Positions 9,314 through 19,449 of a DNA stretch of 64,000 nt are shown in pieces. The DNA comes from Thecamonas trahens ATCC 50062 (Eukaryota > Apusozoa > Apusomonadida > Apusomonadidae). The translations under genes were made by a program, and so were the position numbers. Numbering within the stretch: the first letter of the stretch is position 1; each line of letters opens with the position of its first letter. The notes under the pieces were generated by a model. It had not been told where the DNA came from, searched no databases, and saw nothing but the letters and a program-made list of their open reading frames with translations. The DNA is taken from assembly GCF_000142905.1 (NCBI RefSeq), contig NW_013657615.1, forward strand, positions 128,354 through 192,353, read 5' to 3'.

Positions 9314-10380
9314 ATGCAAACGTCGGGCGCCATCAACGCGCTTGCGCTTCCCAAGGGCTCCAAGCTTGCATGCGAGCTCTGCGGCGAGGCAGCGCGCGTG
9401 CTCTGCCCCTGTGCAAGGTCACCTCGTACTGCTGCATGGAACACCAGGAGACCGACTGGGTGGGCATCCACGGGAAGATCTGCGGCCTCCTTGCTGCGCT
9501 TCGGTCTCCGCCGGGCTTTCTGGGCTCGGAGGAGGAACGTGCGGCGCGTGCGGCTGAGGAGGATGAGCTCAAGCACGAGCTGCTGGCGGTGGCGCGGCGG
9601 GAGGGCCACCGGCTGCTGTACGAGGGCCACAACGAGCGGGCCATGCCGGCAGCACTGCACTCGCTCCGCTTTGCCATCGAAATCTATGGCCCGGACCACA
9701 TCGATCTTGTGCCGTCGTACCTGCTGCTAGGTGAGGCCTCGATCGGGCTCGACCGGTTCTCGGCCGGCGAGCGGTACCTCTCGCTCGCCCGTTGGGCTGT
9801 CCTCAAGACGCCCGACTGCCCCAAGATCATTCTTGCCCAGCTTCACCGCAACTTTGGTCTCCTCTACGCCGCCCAGGGCAAGCACGGCGAGGCGCTCAAG
9901 GAGCTCGCAGAGGACGTGTACTACTCGTCGAGCGTGTTTGGGCCCAAGCACATCAACGCCACCACCGGCCACTTTCAGATGGGCAACGTCTTCCTGCAGC
10001 TCAACAAGCAGCCGGCCGCGCTCGCCGTCTTTGAGCTGGTCACCTCGGTCTGGCGCACCTATCTCACGGCTGCCTTTAACGATCCGGCCTTCCTCGCCGC
10101 CAACCCCATCGACGAGGCCAAGCAGGCCGAGGCCATGCAGATGCTTCTCCGCATCGCCGCTGTTCGTGAGGACATCTTTGGCCCGCACGCCGAGCCGTTT
10201 GGCGAGCTCAACTTTGTCCTCGCCCTCCTCCACCACTTTCTCGGCAACCTCGCCAAGGCCGCTACCTACGCCTCCACAGCCCTCCAGGTCTACCACGCCC
10301 AGGAGAAGGTCTCCGCCGACGTCACCGACGAGATCGAGGCCCTCATCGCCGCCATTGACGACGAGATTGCCGCCGCTTAG
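9314..10380 (+). CDS. ZMYND12: ZMYND12 homologue (MYND finger plus TPR), apparent one-base frameshift
   Basis: About 355 residues after correction. ZMYND12 is an axonemal protein required for sperm flagella, partnering TTC29. The N-terminus (ALALPKGSKLACELCGEAA) and the rest of the finger (KVTSYCCMEHQETDW, IHGKICGLL) align with human ZMYND12. The TPR-like body follows (HSLRFAIEIYGPDHIDLVPS, YLLLGEASIGLDRF). The first Cys pair lies in one frame and the remainder in another. Restoring one C in the run at 9406-9409 regenerates a normal C-x2-C MYND spacing, so a missing base in the assembly is the best explanation. The start at 9314 (MQTSGAINAL) matches the position of the human start. Confidence 0.85.
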
Positions 10381-10520
10381 TCACCGTCTCTTGCCCTCCC
10401 GACAAACGCCACAATCCGCAGCCATGCTAGCCGCCCACCACAGCCCAAGCCATAGCTAGAGCCAGAGGCTGAGCAGACTGCCGTCGCCGACGGCCACACC
10501 CGTCTCTGCCCTCACCCACC

Positions 10521-11022
10521 ATGTCCCAGTCCACGGCATCACCGGTCGACCCGCTCCTTGCGGTCCCTGAGGAGGTTCCCGAGAACGACGAGATGAAGGA
10601 CGACCTTGCTGAGCTTCTCAACATGCTCGCCATGATGATGGGCGCATCCGGTCTCATGATGCGGGTACGTGGCGGTGGTGGTGGCATCCCCGACTTTGGC
10701 GCTGGCCCGTTGCTCTTGGCCGGACGGCTGGTCTATGGGCTATGGGTGAGAGCAGCAGACATGACATATGGAATGAGAGAGAGAGGGTGTGTGCAGGGGA
10801 AGGAGGGTATGTGGTTGCACAGGGCGTGTACTCATGGGTGGCTGTGTACCGGTGGAGAAACAGTGGAAGTGGATGTGCTGGGGCTCGCTCTTCGCATGCG
10901 TCTACAACCTCTGCAACGCGCGCAAGATCGACTACAAGAACACCCTTATGCAGCTCATGTTTGCCCTCGCCGGCCTCTTCATCAACTACCTTGCGCCGCC
11001 GCCGCCGCAAAAGGCCGCATGA
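10521..11022 (+). CDS. WDR83OS: Asterix (WDR83OS/UPF0139), PAT complex subunit, two exons
   Basis: 100-residue ER membrane protein. Asterix pairs with CCDC47 in the PAT complex, which chaperones nascent multi-pass membrane proteins at the translocon. Exon 1 is 10521-10664 and exon 2 is 10864-11022, joined in phase 0 across a 199-base intron (donor GTACGT, acceptor ACAG). Exon 1 ends LNMLAMMMGASGLMMR. Exon 2 begins WKWMCWGSLFACVYNLCNAR, aligning with the human stretch around GLMLKLKWCAW. Three hydrophobic segments are visible. The intron is needed because an open frame without it loses the transmembrane region. Confidence 0.9.
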
Positions 11023-11039
11023 TCCATCCATCGGCCTCC

Positions 11040-11070
11040 CCCCCCCCCCCCCCCCCCCCGTCCCCCCCCT
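11040..11070. repeat. Poly-C tract
   Basis: C run of about 30 bases broken by single G/T, in the 3' spacer between Asterix and the IF1-like gene. Confidence 0.85.
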
Positions 11071-11209
11071 CGCTTGCCACCTCCACCTCCACCTCACCGA
11101 TCTCCCCTCATCATCTCCCCATCGTCATCGCTCTCCTGCACCATCTCGTGCTCTCCGAGACGATTCTCTGTAAAGATCTCTCGTGCGCCTCTCGACGTTT
11201 ACAGGCGAT

Positions 11210-11750
11210 TCAGATCCGAGCGGTCTTCATCAGCAGGCGGCCCTGGCGGTACTTGAGCTGGCCGACGACCTCCTCCAGAGCCTGGATGCGATCCAGTAGC
11301 TCCTTGCGGAGAGTCATGAGGTCCTCCATCGAGACCGGCTCCTCGGCCAGGTTCTGCATGCCAGCCAGCGGATCGACCGCCACTGATCCAGTCCGCCCGA
11401 GATCGTGGGCTTCCTCCGGCAGCTCGGCTCCGGCCGCATTGGCAGCCTCGATCTTCTCCTTCAGCTTGAGCAGCGCTTCGTGGTCCTTGCGCGAAAAGTA
11501 CTCGTTCTGCATCCGAAAGTTGTCCCCATGTAGGAAGATGTGGTGAGTGTGCGTCATGGCTTGCAGCAAATTTTTACCTCCCACCCCCACCCGCACACAT
11601 CCCCCCTCCCGAACATACCTCAATGGAACGCTCACGCTTTCTGAAGGCACCGCTGGTGTCAAAGCGGACGAGGGCAGCTGGTGCAGCAGAGCGCATCGCG
11701 CCAGCGGTGGCGGCAGCAAGGCGGGAGGCAACGAGAGTGGAGCGAAGCAT
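11210..11750 (-). CDS. Mitochondrial ATP synthase inhibitor IF1-like protein, two exons
   Basis: 142 residues. Exon 1 is 11619-11750 and exon 2 is 11210-11506, joined in phase 0 across a 112-base intron (donor GTATGT, acceptor GCAG). The join creates SGAFRKRERSIENEYFSRKD, which matches the minimal inhibitory region of IF1 (GAFxKRExxxExxYFxxK). The first 30 residues (MLRSTLVASRLAAATAGAMR...) form a typical mitochondrial presequence. IF1 blocks the F1 motor when the matrix acidifies. The C-terminal 70 residues are longer than usual: a Pro/Glu linker followed by a second coiled coil (MEDLMTLRKELLDRIQALEE). That the inhibitory core is split by the intron supports the splice model. Confidence 0.86.
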
Positions 11751-11916
11751 GATCAGAGGATGTGTTTGCGTGTGTGTACGGGGGAGATGTGGTCCGCGAG
11801 TCGTGTGACAAAGCCATTCTCAGAGACTGCGTGTAACCAACGCTGGTTTTGTGGCCACCGCAGCTGGGTCAGTTTGGGACAGCCGGCGGCTGGGTCTGCT
11901 GCGTTGAGACGAGGGC

Positions 11917-13898
11917 TTATAGCAGGCGGGCGGTGTCGGGAACGTCAGCGAGGGCCTCGCCGAGGGTCGTGGCCTCGGCGGGGGTGGCGGCGTCGTCAAG
12001 ATCACTGCTGTTGTCGGACCAGCGCGAGGCGTCGATGAGGCCAGCGGCGTCGTCGGACGATGCGGACGAGCTGGCTTGTGACGACAGAGGGAGGAGCGAG
12101 ACGACGGCGAGGCCAAGCTTGAATCGCGCGAGTGCCGCGTGGGCTACAAAGCCGTCTGCGTCGGTGGCCGGGCTCGGTCGCGCCGGCATTGCCAGGACCA
12201 CAAACTCGAGCGACCGCGCCACGTCACCGTTGGCCTTGTACTCGAACGCCGGGATGGTCGAGGAAACGCGCGGGCGGGCGCGGGTGATCGGCGGGGCGGC
12301 CGGCGCAGAGAGTAGCGGGACGACCTCATCGCTTGCACTAGCAGCGTCGCTGTTGGGAGCGGCGTCGGCGTCGGCGGCGGGAGCCGCGCCTGGATGCGGC
12401 GCAGCGAGGGTCTTGGCCGCCGGCGCCAGCACCGGGTTGAGCACCGCACCAGAGGCGGCGTCGAGGTGGACGACAAACCACTCGATGTCTTCGGGCGAAA
12501 ACCGCCGCGCGGCGCGCTGTCGGGCGATGACTCGCATCAGTGCGAACCGCCGCATCGTCGCCTGCGAGGTGACCAGCTGGACGGTGACAAGGCACATGCA
12601 GACAAGAAAGAGGGCAATGAGGACAGCAAAGAAGAGAGTGATGACAGCCACCATGGCTGGCGGCTGGGCGTCGGTGGCGCCGGCGGACACACCAGCATGA
12701 ACCACGTTGTGTTGCCGCGGCCGTACGTCGGCTGCCGATACGAGACACCAGAGCGGGCGACGCTCGGCAGAGTGCCGGGGAGCAGAGGCACCACCGCGCC
12801 GGCGGCGACGTCCGGCTCGTCCACGGCCTCGGGCTCGTCCCAGCACGAGCCAACGCGCGAGGCGTTGGTCAAGCCCGGAAAGACCATGCACGGCTGCGGG
12901 AGAATGCGCGAGAAGGTCTGGACGGTGGCGGGGCGGAAGAGGTCAAAGACGTTTGAGGCGTTGACGACAATGGACTCGGGCGCGTCGCACGAGTACTGGT
13001 CGCACGGAGTCGAGCCGGCCTGGAAGGGGCCGTACTCGGGGTCCAGCGTCATGCCGGGATCGGCCATCTCGCAGTAGGTGCCGACGCGGCCGGGCTGGCA
13101 CAGGCACGTCCGCGAGGACATGATGCACTGGCCGGCGTAGAAGCAGTTGAACGGACACGGTGAAAAGGTGAAGGAGAGCTGGAAGCCGCGGTCGGCCATG
13201 GCCTCGTCCGAGACAAAGACAACGGCGAGAGCGCCCGAGGTGGAGACCAGGGCATCCGGAGTGTACATGCCCGAGTACATGCCCACCAGCGGAGCATCGT
13301 CCAGCCCGTTTCCGATCTCGTAGACATAGACAAAGTCCCATCCGCACTCGAGCGCAATCATATGAAAGTAGAGAGTGAGGAAGAGCTCGGGCGGCGAGCC
13401 GTCTTCTCCGACGAGCGCCCCGGGCGAGGTGATGTGCCACACGCACGTCATCATGTTCCCGTAATCGCCCGATCCGTCACTGATCATGCCCGACTGCTGA
13501 TTGAGGACGACCGGTTCACCGTTGCAGGCATTGCCATCTGCCGCCTTGCCACCGCCCGCCACCGCCCACTCTCTCGGCAGCTGCTGCGGGGCGACCGGGC
13601 GACGACCGTGGCGGGCGGAGTGTGGAAGGTCGGCTTGCGGCGGGGAGTGAGCCGTGTTGGTGCGAGGAAGACGATCATGTACCCGAGTGGGTGCAAGAAG
13701 AGGATCATTTCCATGACTGTATGTTCCCTGAACTCTTTCATGAGTATACCCCAGGCCAACAGAGCCTTGAGAAGGTGGAGGTGGCGCAAGGTGGCCAGCC
13801 TCTCCACGGTCACCACTCTGCACGGCCATGGCCACCGCGGCGAGTACGGCGACGACAGCAAGGCGCACAAGCCACAGCGGATGCACAGCGACATGCAT
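11917..13898 (-). CDS. CUB/EGF single-pass membrane protein, apparent one-base frameshift
   Basis: About 660 residues after correction. In order: signal peptide (HPLWLVRLAVVAVLAAVAMA); a low-complexity stretch that could contain an intron; a CUB-like domain (CNGEPVVLNQQSGMISDGSG ... CVWHITSP); an EGF module (CPFNCFYAGQCIMSSRTCLC); an extracellular region with N-glycosylation sites; a transmembrane helix (VITLFFAVLIALFLVCMC); and a 200-residue cytoplasmic tail. The tail lies in a different frame from the ectodomain. The switch falls between about 12665 and 12700 and needs one extra base, or removal of an implausibly short 29-base GT...AG segment. CUB plus EGF recalls attractin-type receptors, but no Kelch repeats are present, so I give no orthology. 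The ATG at 13931 is an alternative start. Confidence 0.65.
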
Positions 13899-13971
13899 GT
13901 GGTGCTGCTGTGGGCTGTCTGCCCTCGCCATACCCACAGGCATGGGCTTACAGATGCGTGTGGTCACCTGT

Positions 13972-14305
13972 CCCACTTTTCCCCTCCCTTGACTGCGGCT
14001 CGTGCCGACGATGGGGACAGCAACGAGGGGAAGGGGAGGGGGCACAGAGCAGCCGATCCCCATCCCCATCATCACCAGGCACCCCCCATCCCCCATCCCC
14101 ATCATCACCAAGGCACCCCCATCCCCCATCCCCATCATCCCACTTTTCCCCTCCCTTGACTGCGGCTCGTGCCGACGATGGGGACAGCAACGAGGGGAAG
14201 GGGAGGGGGCACAGAGCAGCCGATCCCCATCCCCATCATCACCAGGCACCCCCCATCCCCCATCCCCATCATCACCAAGGTACCCCTCATCCACCATGAT
14301 AACGT
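13972..14305 (+). repeat. Tandem duplication of a 167-bp unit
   Basis: A segment beginning CCCACTTTTCCCCTCCC at 13972 recurs at 14139, near-identical over most of its length. Each copy contains an internal CCCATCCCCATCATCACC short repeat. It lies between the CUB/EGF gene and the scaffold gap and no gene is evident in it. Confidence 0.9.
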
Positions 14306-14484
14306 ATCTGATGACGACTATTTGTCACCCCCACCTGTCCTTTGGGCTAGTGATCAAGAACCACTCCTACGAAGACTGCTAATTATTGCTGCTACCGACG
14401 CAGTTTGACACTACCACTCTCCAGGACCACGACTACGTCCAAGTCCCACTCGCGGTATTCGAAGTTTATCAAACTCGACCAGTG

Positions 14485-14584
14485 NNNNNNNNNNNNNNNN
14501 NNNNNNNNNNNNNNNNNNNNNNNNNNNNNNNNNNNNNNNNNNNNNNNNNNNNNNNNNNNNNNNNNNNNNNNNNNNNNNNNNNNN
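14485..14584. other. Assembly gap (100 N)
   Basis: Exactly 100 undetermined bases, the usual placeholder for a scaffold gap of unknown or estimated size. The left flank (14300-14484) is less GC-rich than neighbouring genes and holds no recognisable gene. The right flank is C-rich low-complexity sequence with a (GAC)n tract near 14760-14795. Confidence 0.98.
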
Positions 14585-14833
14585 CCCCACTCCCACTCCC
14601 CACTCCCCACTCCCCACTCCCCATCCCCATCCCCCCCCCCCATCTACAATGTGATGCGATGCAATGTCTCGGCCTGCCACCCATCCTTGCCCTTCCACCA
14701 CGTGGCCGAGTGGCCGTCAGCCAGAGAGAGTTCATGACGTCGGCGAAGAGGTCAGCGAAGACGACAACGACGACGACGACGACGACAACGACGACGGCTG
14801 TGCGGTAGAGCAGCACACCGCACTCACCTCAGC

Positions 14834-17137
14834 ATGACGGACATGCTGCGGCCATACCTCTTTGCCTCTGCGGCAGGAGTAGGGTACCTTGCCTGGGAAC
14901 TGGGCCCTGTTCTGGTGGCCACCACCTCGGCCATGACGTCGTCGTCGTTGTCGTCGGTGACTGCCACAGCAGCGGCTGCCTCGTCAGGGATGGGAGGGAG
15001 TGCAAGTGGTACCAGCATGATTGGTGTGATCATTTCTGCTGTCGTCGGCTTTGCCTTTTCCTCGGCCACCAATCTCATGATCTCTCTCAATACCATCATT
15101 CTCGCCATGGTTGTCTCCTCGTTGATCCTGGCTCGCTTGGTCTTTGGCACTGTCTCGGGTGCAGAGCATGCCAGAGCCATGGATTATCTGTGGAACTTTA
15201 TCGTGGCAAAGATCATCATGGTCGCCGCTGTTGCAGTGGTCGATGCCAAGGAACTCGCCGCCTGGTTGGTCTGGTTCTCTCTCCTGGCAAGCATGCGCGT
15301 CTTTGCTGTCCTCGCCAAGGAGCGCTACGGCGTCATGGCCGCTCGCGGCGCCTCCTCTGCCCAGCATTCAAAGCTCATCGCTCTCCTGCTCACCATGGTT
15401 GTGGCCGCTACAGGCCTCCTGCTTGTTGCCCGCGCTGTGCTGGAGCCTGAGGGCATCGGATTTGTTATTCTGTTTACCTTTGAGTGCGTGGCTGTGGTCA
15501 TCGCTTCCTCGCAGACGCTCCTCAAGTACGCGGTCGATCTGTACGCCTCGTCGCAGCCGCCCGGCTGGGAGCTCCGCGACCACTACGTGTACCTGGTCGA
15601 GTACGGCACCGACGTGTCGCTCCTTGGTCTCACTCTCCTCCATTATGTCCACATTCTCATTATCGACGGCTTTTCGTTCTCCATCGTCGACTTTATCATC
15701 CTCTACTCGCTCCGCTCGGTGTGGACCCGGCTGCGAGCCACCCGCGACCGCTACGCTGCCTATCGCGACGCCTCGCACCGGCTCAACCAGCTCATTCCCG
15801 ACGCCACTCCGGCCGAGCTGGCCGAGACCGACGACGTCTGCGCCATCTGCCGCGACGCCATGACCTCGGCCAAAAAGCTTCCCTGCGGCCACCTCATGCA
15901 CTTTGCCTGCCTCCGCCGCTGGCTGCAGGAGAACCCGACGTGCCCTACGTGCCGTCGACCCATCGGCGGCAACGACAACGGTGCGGCCGGTGGCGGTGGT
16001 GGTGGCGGCGGCGGTGGTGGTGGTGGTGGCGGCGGCGGTGGCGCGCCGCCTCAGCCGCACAACCATGGCCACACTCACACCCATACCCACGGCCACGTTC
16101 ACGGTCATGGCCACGGCCACGGCCCGCCGCCGCCACCCTCGGGCGCTGCGGCGCACACCCACACCCACGGCCCTGGCGTTCAGCACACTCGCCGGACACT
16201 TGGCGGAGGCTGGCTGCCGAGCATCTCCATCGACACGGTGACGACCGCTCACGGTGGGACGTACACCATGGGGCTCGGCGGAGGGGCCAATCTGGCCAAC
16301 GTGGTCAACACCATGTTTGGCGGCGGCGCGCCACCGCCATCTGCCGGCGGGGCTGCGGCACCTCCTCCGCCGTCTTCGCCTGCCGCGCGTGAGCTCGACG
16401 CCCTCGTCGCCCGCGTCATTGAGATTTGCCCACAGGCTGACCCAGATGCTGTTCGCGAGGACCTGCTCGTCACCCGCTCGGTCGAGATTACCATCGAAAA
16501 CGTGCTCTCGGGCGTTGTGCGCGCTCGTGCGCCGACTCCCCCACAGACTGCTACGCCTGCGCCTGCGCCTGCGCCCGTACCTGCGCCGCCCCCCTCATCC
16601 GCGCCGCAGGCATCATCGGCGTCACGGCCTGTTGGCACCTCGGCGCGGTCATCGCCACCGCCGCTTCCCGACCTGCCGCTGGCATCTCAGGCGCCATCTG
16701 GCTCGGGAGCATCGGCCTTTGAGGCCCGCGCGCAGTTCCTTCGCGAGACGGCTCGTGCGCTTTATCTCCGGCGACTGCACCGCGAGTCGGACTTTGACGT
16801 TGCCGACACAGCAACGACGACGACAACGACCACTACAACAACATCGACGACGACGACGACAGCACAGGCGCCAAGCCCGGATGCGTCGCGCGCGATAGCG
16901 CCACCTGTGGACCCAGCGGGATCTCCGCCGGCCCGCCCGACCATCGACCTCCCGCCCAATTACGACGAGGCGACACTGGCAGGCCCGGCATCCCCGGCAT
17001 CCCCGGCATCCCCGGCATCCCCGCTCTCTGGCGACGGGTCGGACGCACCAACCCGGTCCGAGCTCCGGAGTCGGATGTTGCAGGCCGCACTTGCGCGGCA
17101 CTCGCCGACCGGGGCCTCGTCAGGCTCATCTCCGTAG
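14834..17137 (+). CDS. gp78/AMFR-like ER ubiquitin ligase (RING-H2 plus CUE)
   Basis: 767-residue multi-pass E3. The first 300 residues hold several membrane helices, e.g. LMISLNTIILAMVVSSLILA and LTMVVAATGLLLVARAVL. A RING-H2 finger follows at about 336-376 (CAICRDAM ... CGHLMHFACLRRW ... CPTCRR). A CUE domain lies at about 520-563 (ELDALVARVIEICPQADPDA). Near residue 630 a basic helix (EARAQFLRETARALYLRR) sits where gp78 has its E2- and p97-binding helices. This order of TMs, RING, CUE and C-terminal helix is that of gp78, an ERAD ligase. Unusual features are a poly-Gly run and a His-rich HGHTHTHTHGHVHGHGHGHG stretch between RING and CUE, and a poly-Thr run near the end. Confidence 0.88.
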   Translation: MTDMLRPYLFASAAGVGYLAWELGPVLVATTSAMTSSSLSSVTATAAAASSGMGGSASGTSMIGVIISAVVGFAFSSATNLMISLNTIILAMVVSSLILARLVFGTVSGAEHARAMDYLWNFIVAKIIMVAAVAVVDAKELAAWLVWFSLLASMRVFAVLAKERYGVMAARGASSAQHSKLIALLLTMVVAATGLLLVARAVLEPEGIGFVILFTFECVAVVIASSQTLLKYAVDLYASSQPPGWELRDHYVYLVEYGTDVSLLGLTLLHYVHILIIDGFSFSIVDFIILYSLRSVWTRLRATRDRYAAYRDASHRLNQLIPDATPAELAETDDVCAICRDAMTSAKKLPCGHLMHFACLRRWLQENPTCPTCRRPIGGNDNGAAGGGGGGGGGGGGGGGGGGAPPQPHNHGHTHTHTHGHVHGHGHGHGPPPPPSGAAAHTHTHGPGVQHTRRTLGGGWLPSISIDTVTTAHGGTYTMGLGGGANLANVVNTMFGGGAPPPSAGGAAAPPPPSSPAARELDALVARVIEICPQADPDAVREDLLVTRSVEITIENVLSGVVRARAPTPPQTATPAPAPAPVPAPPPSSAPQASSASRPVGTSARSSPPPLPDLPLASQAPSGSGASAFEARAQFLRETARALYLRRLHRESDFDVADTATTTTTTTTTTSTTTTTAQAPSPDASRAIAPPVDPAGSPPARPTIDLPPNYDEATLAGPASPASPASPASPLSGDGSDAPTRSELRSRMLQAALARHSPTGASSGSSP

Positions 17138-17147
17138 TTTGCATCGA

Positions 17148-18851
17148 CTACGTCCACCCACACGCAACGACGACGTCGGCAGCGGCGTCGTCTATCTCGT
17201 CCACGAACGCATCGAGCGAGCCGACCTCGGTTAGGCCGGCCGAGTCGAGGCGCAGAATGCGGGAGAGCTCGAGGGCGCGGAGAAAAGCAAGCGAGTGCGA
17301 AACGACGACAACAGTGCCGGCAAACTCGTTGAGGGTGGCAATGACCTCGTCTACCGCCTCCTCGTCGAGATGGTTCGTTGGCTCGTCGAGAATGAGCGTG
17401 TTGACCTTGCGCATGGAGAAGCTCGCCAGCAGCGCGCGGACACGGGCGCCCGGATTCAGCTCACCGATGGGGCAGTCGACCTGTCGGCGAGTCAGCCCGT
17501 ACCGCAGCAGCCGAGCGCCTGTCCGGGTCCGCGGCTCGCCGGTCAGATCCATAAAGTGTGCTCGGGGAGAGACGTGGCGCGGCAGGCTCTCGTGCTCCTG
17601 GGTCAAGTTGCCGATGCACAGCTCGCGGCCGATGACTGCGCGGCCTTCCACTGGCGGCTGAGTCTTGATTAGCGTCCGCAGCAGGGTCGACTTGCCGACA
17701 CCATTGAAGCCGACGAGGGCGACTCGCTCGCCAAAGTCCACCCGAAGCGAGAGCGGAGGCAGCGGTAGCCGGGCGTCGCCGTAGCCGATGACGGCCTCCT
17801 CGAGCATGAGCGACGAGTCAAAACCGGCGCCCAGCGGCTCGATGTCGATGGAGAGCGGTGAGCGGAGGACAAGTTTGTCGAGTTTGCCCCCGCCGTCGCG
17901 GAGCTTCTCGACAGCCTTGGCCTTGCGACCGGATCGGCCGGCGCGATCGCGCTTAAAGTCGCGCTGCAGCTTGTCCTTGTCCTTGCCGGCAAACCGCTGT
18001 CCCGACGCGGCAGCCTGCTTCAGCTTGTCGGCAGCGGCGGTGAGCTTCTTGTGGCGCTTCTCCTGCGCTTCAAAGGCGGCGATGTGCTGCTCGCGAGCCA
18101 GGTCCTCGGCGCGGCGAAAGTCCGAGTAGGAGGCGCCCGAGACGGCCAAGCTGCCCGAGTCAGCATCGACGGCCCACACGTGGTCGCAGACGGCATCGAG
18201 AAAGGCGGCGTCGTGCGAGACGACAAGCACGGTCTTGCCGCTCGCTACCAGTGCCTTTTGCAGCCACATGATGCTCGGCAGGTCAAGATGGTTGGTTGGC
18301 TCGTCAAGGATGAGCAGCTGGATGCCGTACCGGTAGATGGCGATGGCGAGGTAGGCCCGCATGGCGCAGCCTGGCGAGAGCTCTGCGATGGGAGTCTCAT
18401 CGTAGCCGGCCGTCCGCCACTCGAGCACCTCGTGCGCGGCGACGCAGACCCGGCGCCAGCCATCAGCATCGTCCAGCGCTGTCTCGCTTCCCTCGGCCGC
18501 CGCCCACTCGATGGCATCGGCCACAGGCAGGGCCACCAGATCAGCCTCGTCGCCGGCACCAAGCAGCGTCCGCCACTGCAGCGCATCCTGCTCCACCAGC
18601 ACAGCCGATCCAGCCGCGCACTGTCCGCCATCGATGGTTCCGGCGCCGATGACGTAGTACGGCGGTGCCTCGGGCTCACACGGGACGCCAGCAACCGCCG
18701 CGGCCACCGCTCGCAGCAGCGTCGACTTGCCGCACCCGTTGCGACCGACTAGCGCCACTCGCTGGCCACTCGCCGCATGGGCCGATACCGAGTCTAACAG
18801 AACACTCGAGCCAACAGAGAGCGAGAGGTTCTCAATGGTCAGATGCGCCAT
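17148..18851 (-). CDS. ABC-F family ATPase (two nucleotide-binding domains)
   Basis: 567-residue soluble ABC protein without membrane helices. Walker A motifs are GRNGCGKST and GFNGVGKST. Walker B motifs are LLILDEPTNHLD and TLILDEPTNHLD. The two domains are joined by a charged linker rich in Lys/Arg (HKKLTAAADKLKQAAASGQR). ABC-F proteins bind the ribosomal E site and act in translation. The signature motifs are atypical: LSPGC and LNPGA instead of LSGGQ. The start at 18851 (MAHLTIENLSL) fits the first beta strand of the domain, and an ATG at 18899 would add 16 residues. The frame stays open further upstream but that part is a shadow of the divergent SARAF-like gene. Confidence 0.88.
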   Translation of the reverse strand: MAHLTIENLSLSVGSSVLLDSVSAHAASGQRVALVGRNGCGKSTLLRAVAAAVAGVPCEPEAPPYYVIGAGTIDGGQCAAGSAVLVEQDALQWRTLLGAGDEADLVALPVADAIEWAAAEGSETALDDADGWRRVCVAAHEVLEWRTAGYDETPIAELSPGCAMRAYLAIAIYRYGIQLLILDEPTNHLDLPSIMWLQKALVASGKTVLVVSHDAAFLDAVCDHVWAVDADSGSLAVSGASYSDFRRAEDLAREQHIAAFEAQEKRHKKLTAAADKLKQAAASGQRFAGKDKDKLQRDFKRDRAGRSGRKAKAVEKLRDGGGKLDKLVLRSPLSIDIEPLGAGFDSSLMLEEAVIGYGDARLPLPPLSLRVDFGERVALVGFNGVGKSTLLRTLIKTQPPVEGRAVIGRELCIGNLTQEHESLPRHVSPRAHFMDLTGEPRTRTGARLLRYGLTRRQVDCPIGELNPGARVRALLASFSMRKVNTLILDEPTNHLDEEAVDEVIATLNEFAGTVVVVSHSLAFLRALELSRILRLDSAGLTEVGSLDAFVDEIDDAAADVVVACGWT

Positions 18852-19449
18852 GGGCGTCGTAGATAAGTCTGGGATGGGCTGAGTCGGTCGCGGTGACATG
18901 GCCTCGGTCGTCGTCGTTTTTGGCACGGTCTCGTCGCCGCCACAGCCGAGCCAGACGAGCCTACGGTCGAGCCGATCCGAACCTAGCACATCATAGTCTG
19001 AGAGCGGAATCATGTGGACATATGATGATGATGATGATGACCATGACCATGATGACCATGACCATGATGATGGGAGTGATGATGATGACCATGACCATGA
19101 CCATGACGATAATGATGATTGTGGCTTGTCGCTGCCGTCATGGTCACAAGACGTTGGCAGGCGTGCGGGCAAGGTTGATGATGGCATTCCCAATAGCGCC
19201 GGTTGCTGATGCTGCGATACTGCAGTGGCGATACCATTCCGCATGCAATGCCCTCTTGCGTAGACTCCCCATCTGCTGCAGGTGGCCACCACGTGAATGA
19301 TCATGAAGGCAGTCCAAGTGCCCAAAAAAAAAGAAAGTGGAATGGCGGCGTTGAGGTCAGCGCCGCTGATGTGTTGAGGCAAGTCGGAAGGCGAGGTAGG
19401 GGGCGCGAGTGGCATACCCGTCTCGAGCGCGACAGGAGAGGGAGAGCAG
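18852..19449. other. Divergent intergenic region with (ATG/ATGACC)n repeats
   Basis: Spacer between the ABC-F gene and the SARAF-like gene. It contains an imperfect trinucleotide/hexanucleotide array (ATGATG, ATGACC) at about 19021-19115 and an A run near 19324. It must hold both promoters, but no core element is recognisable. No further gene is seen. Confidence 0.6.

Noticed and set aside
12669-12697. 29-base GT...AG intron in the CUB/EGF gene
   Set aside because: It would fix the frame, but is far shorter than the 84-670-base introns elsewhere and lacks room for a branch point. A missing base is simpler.
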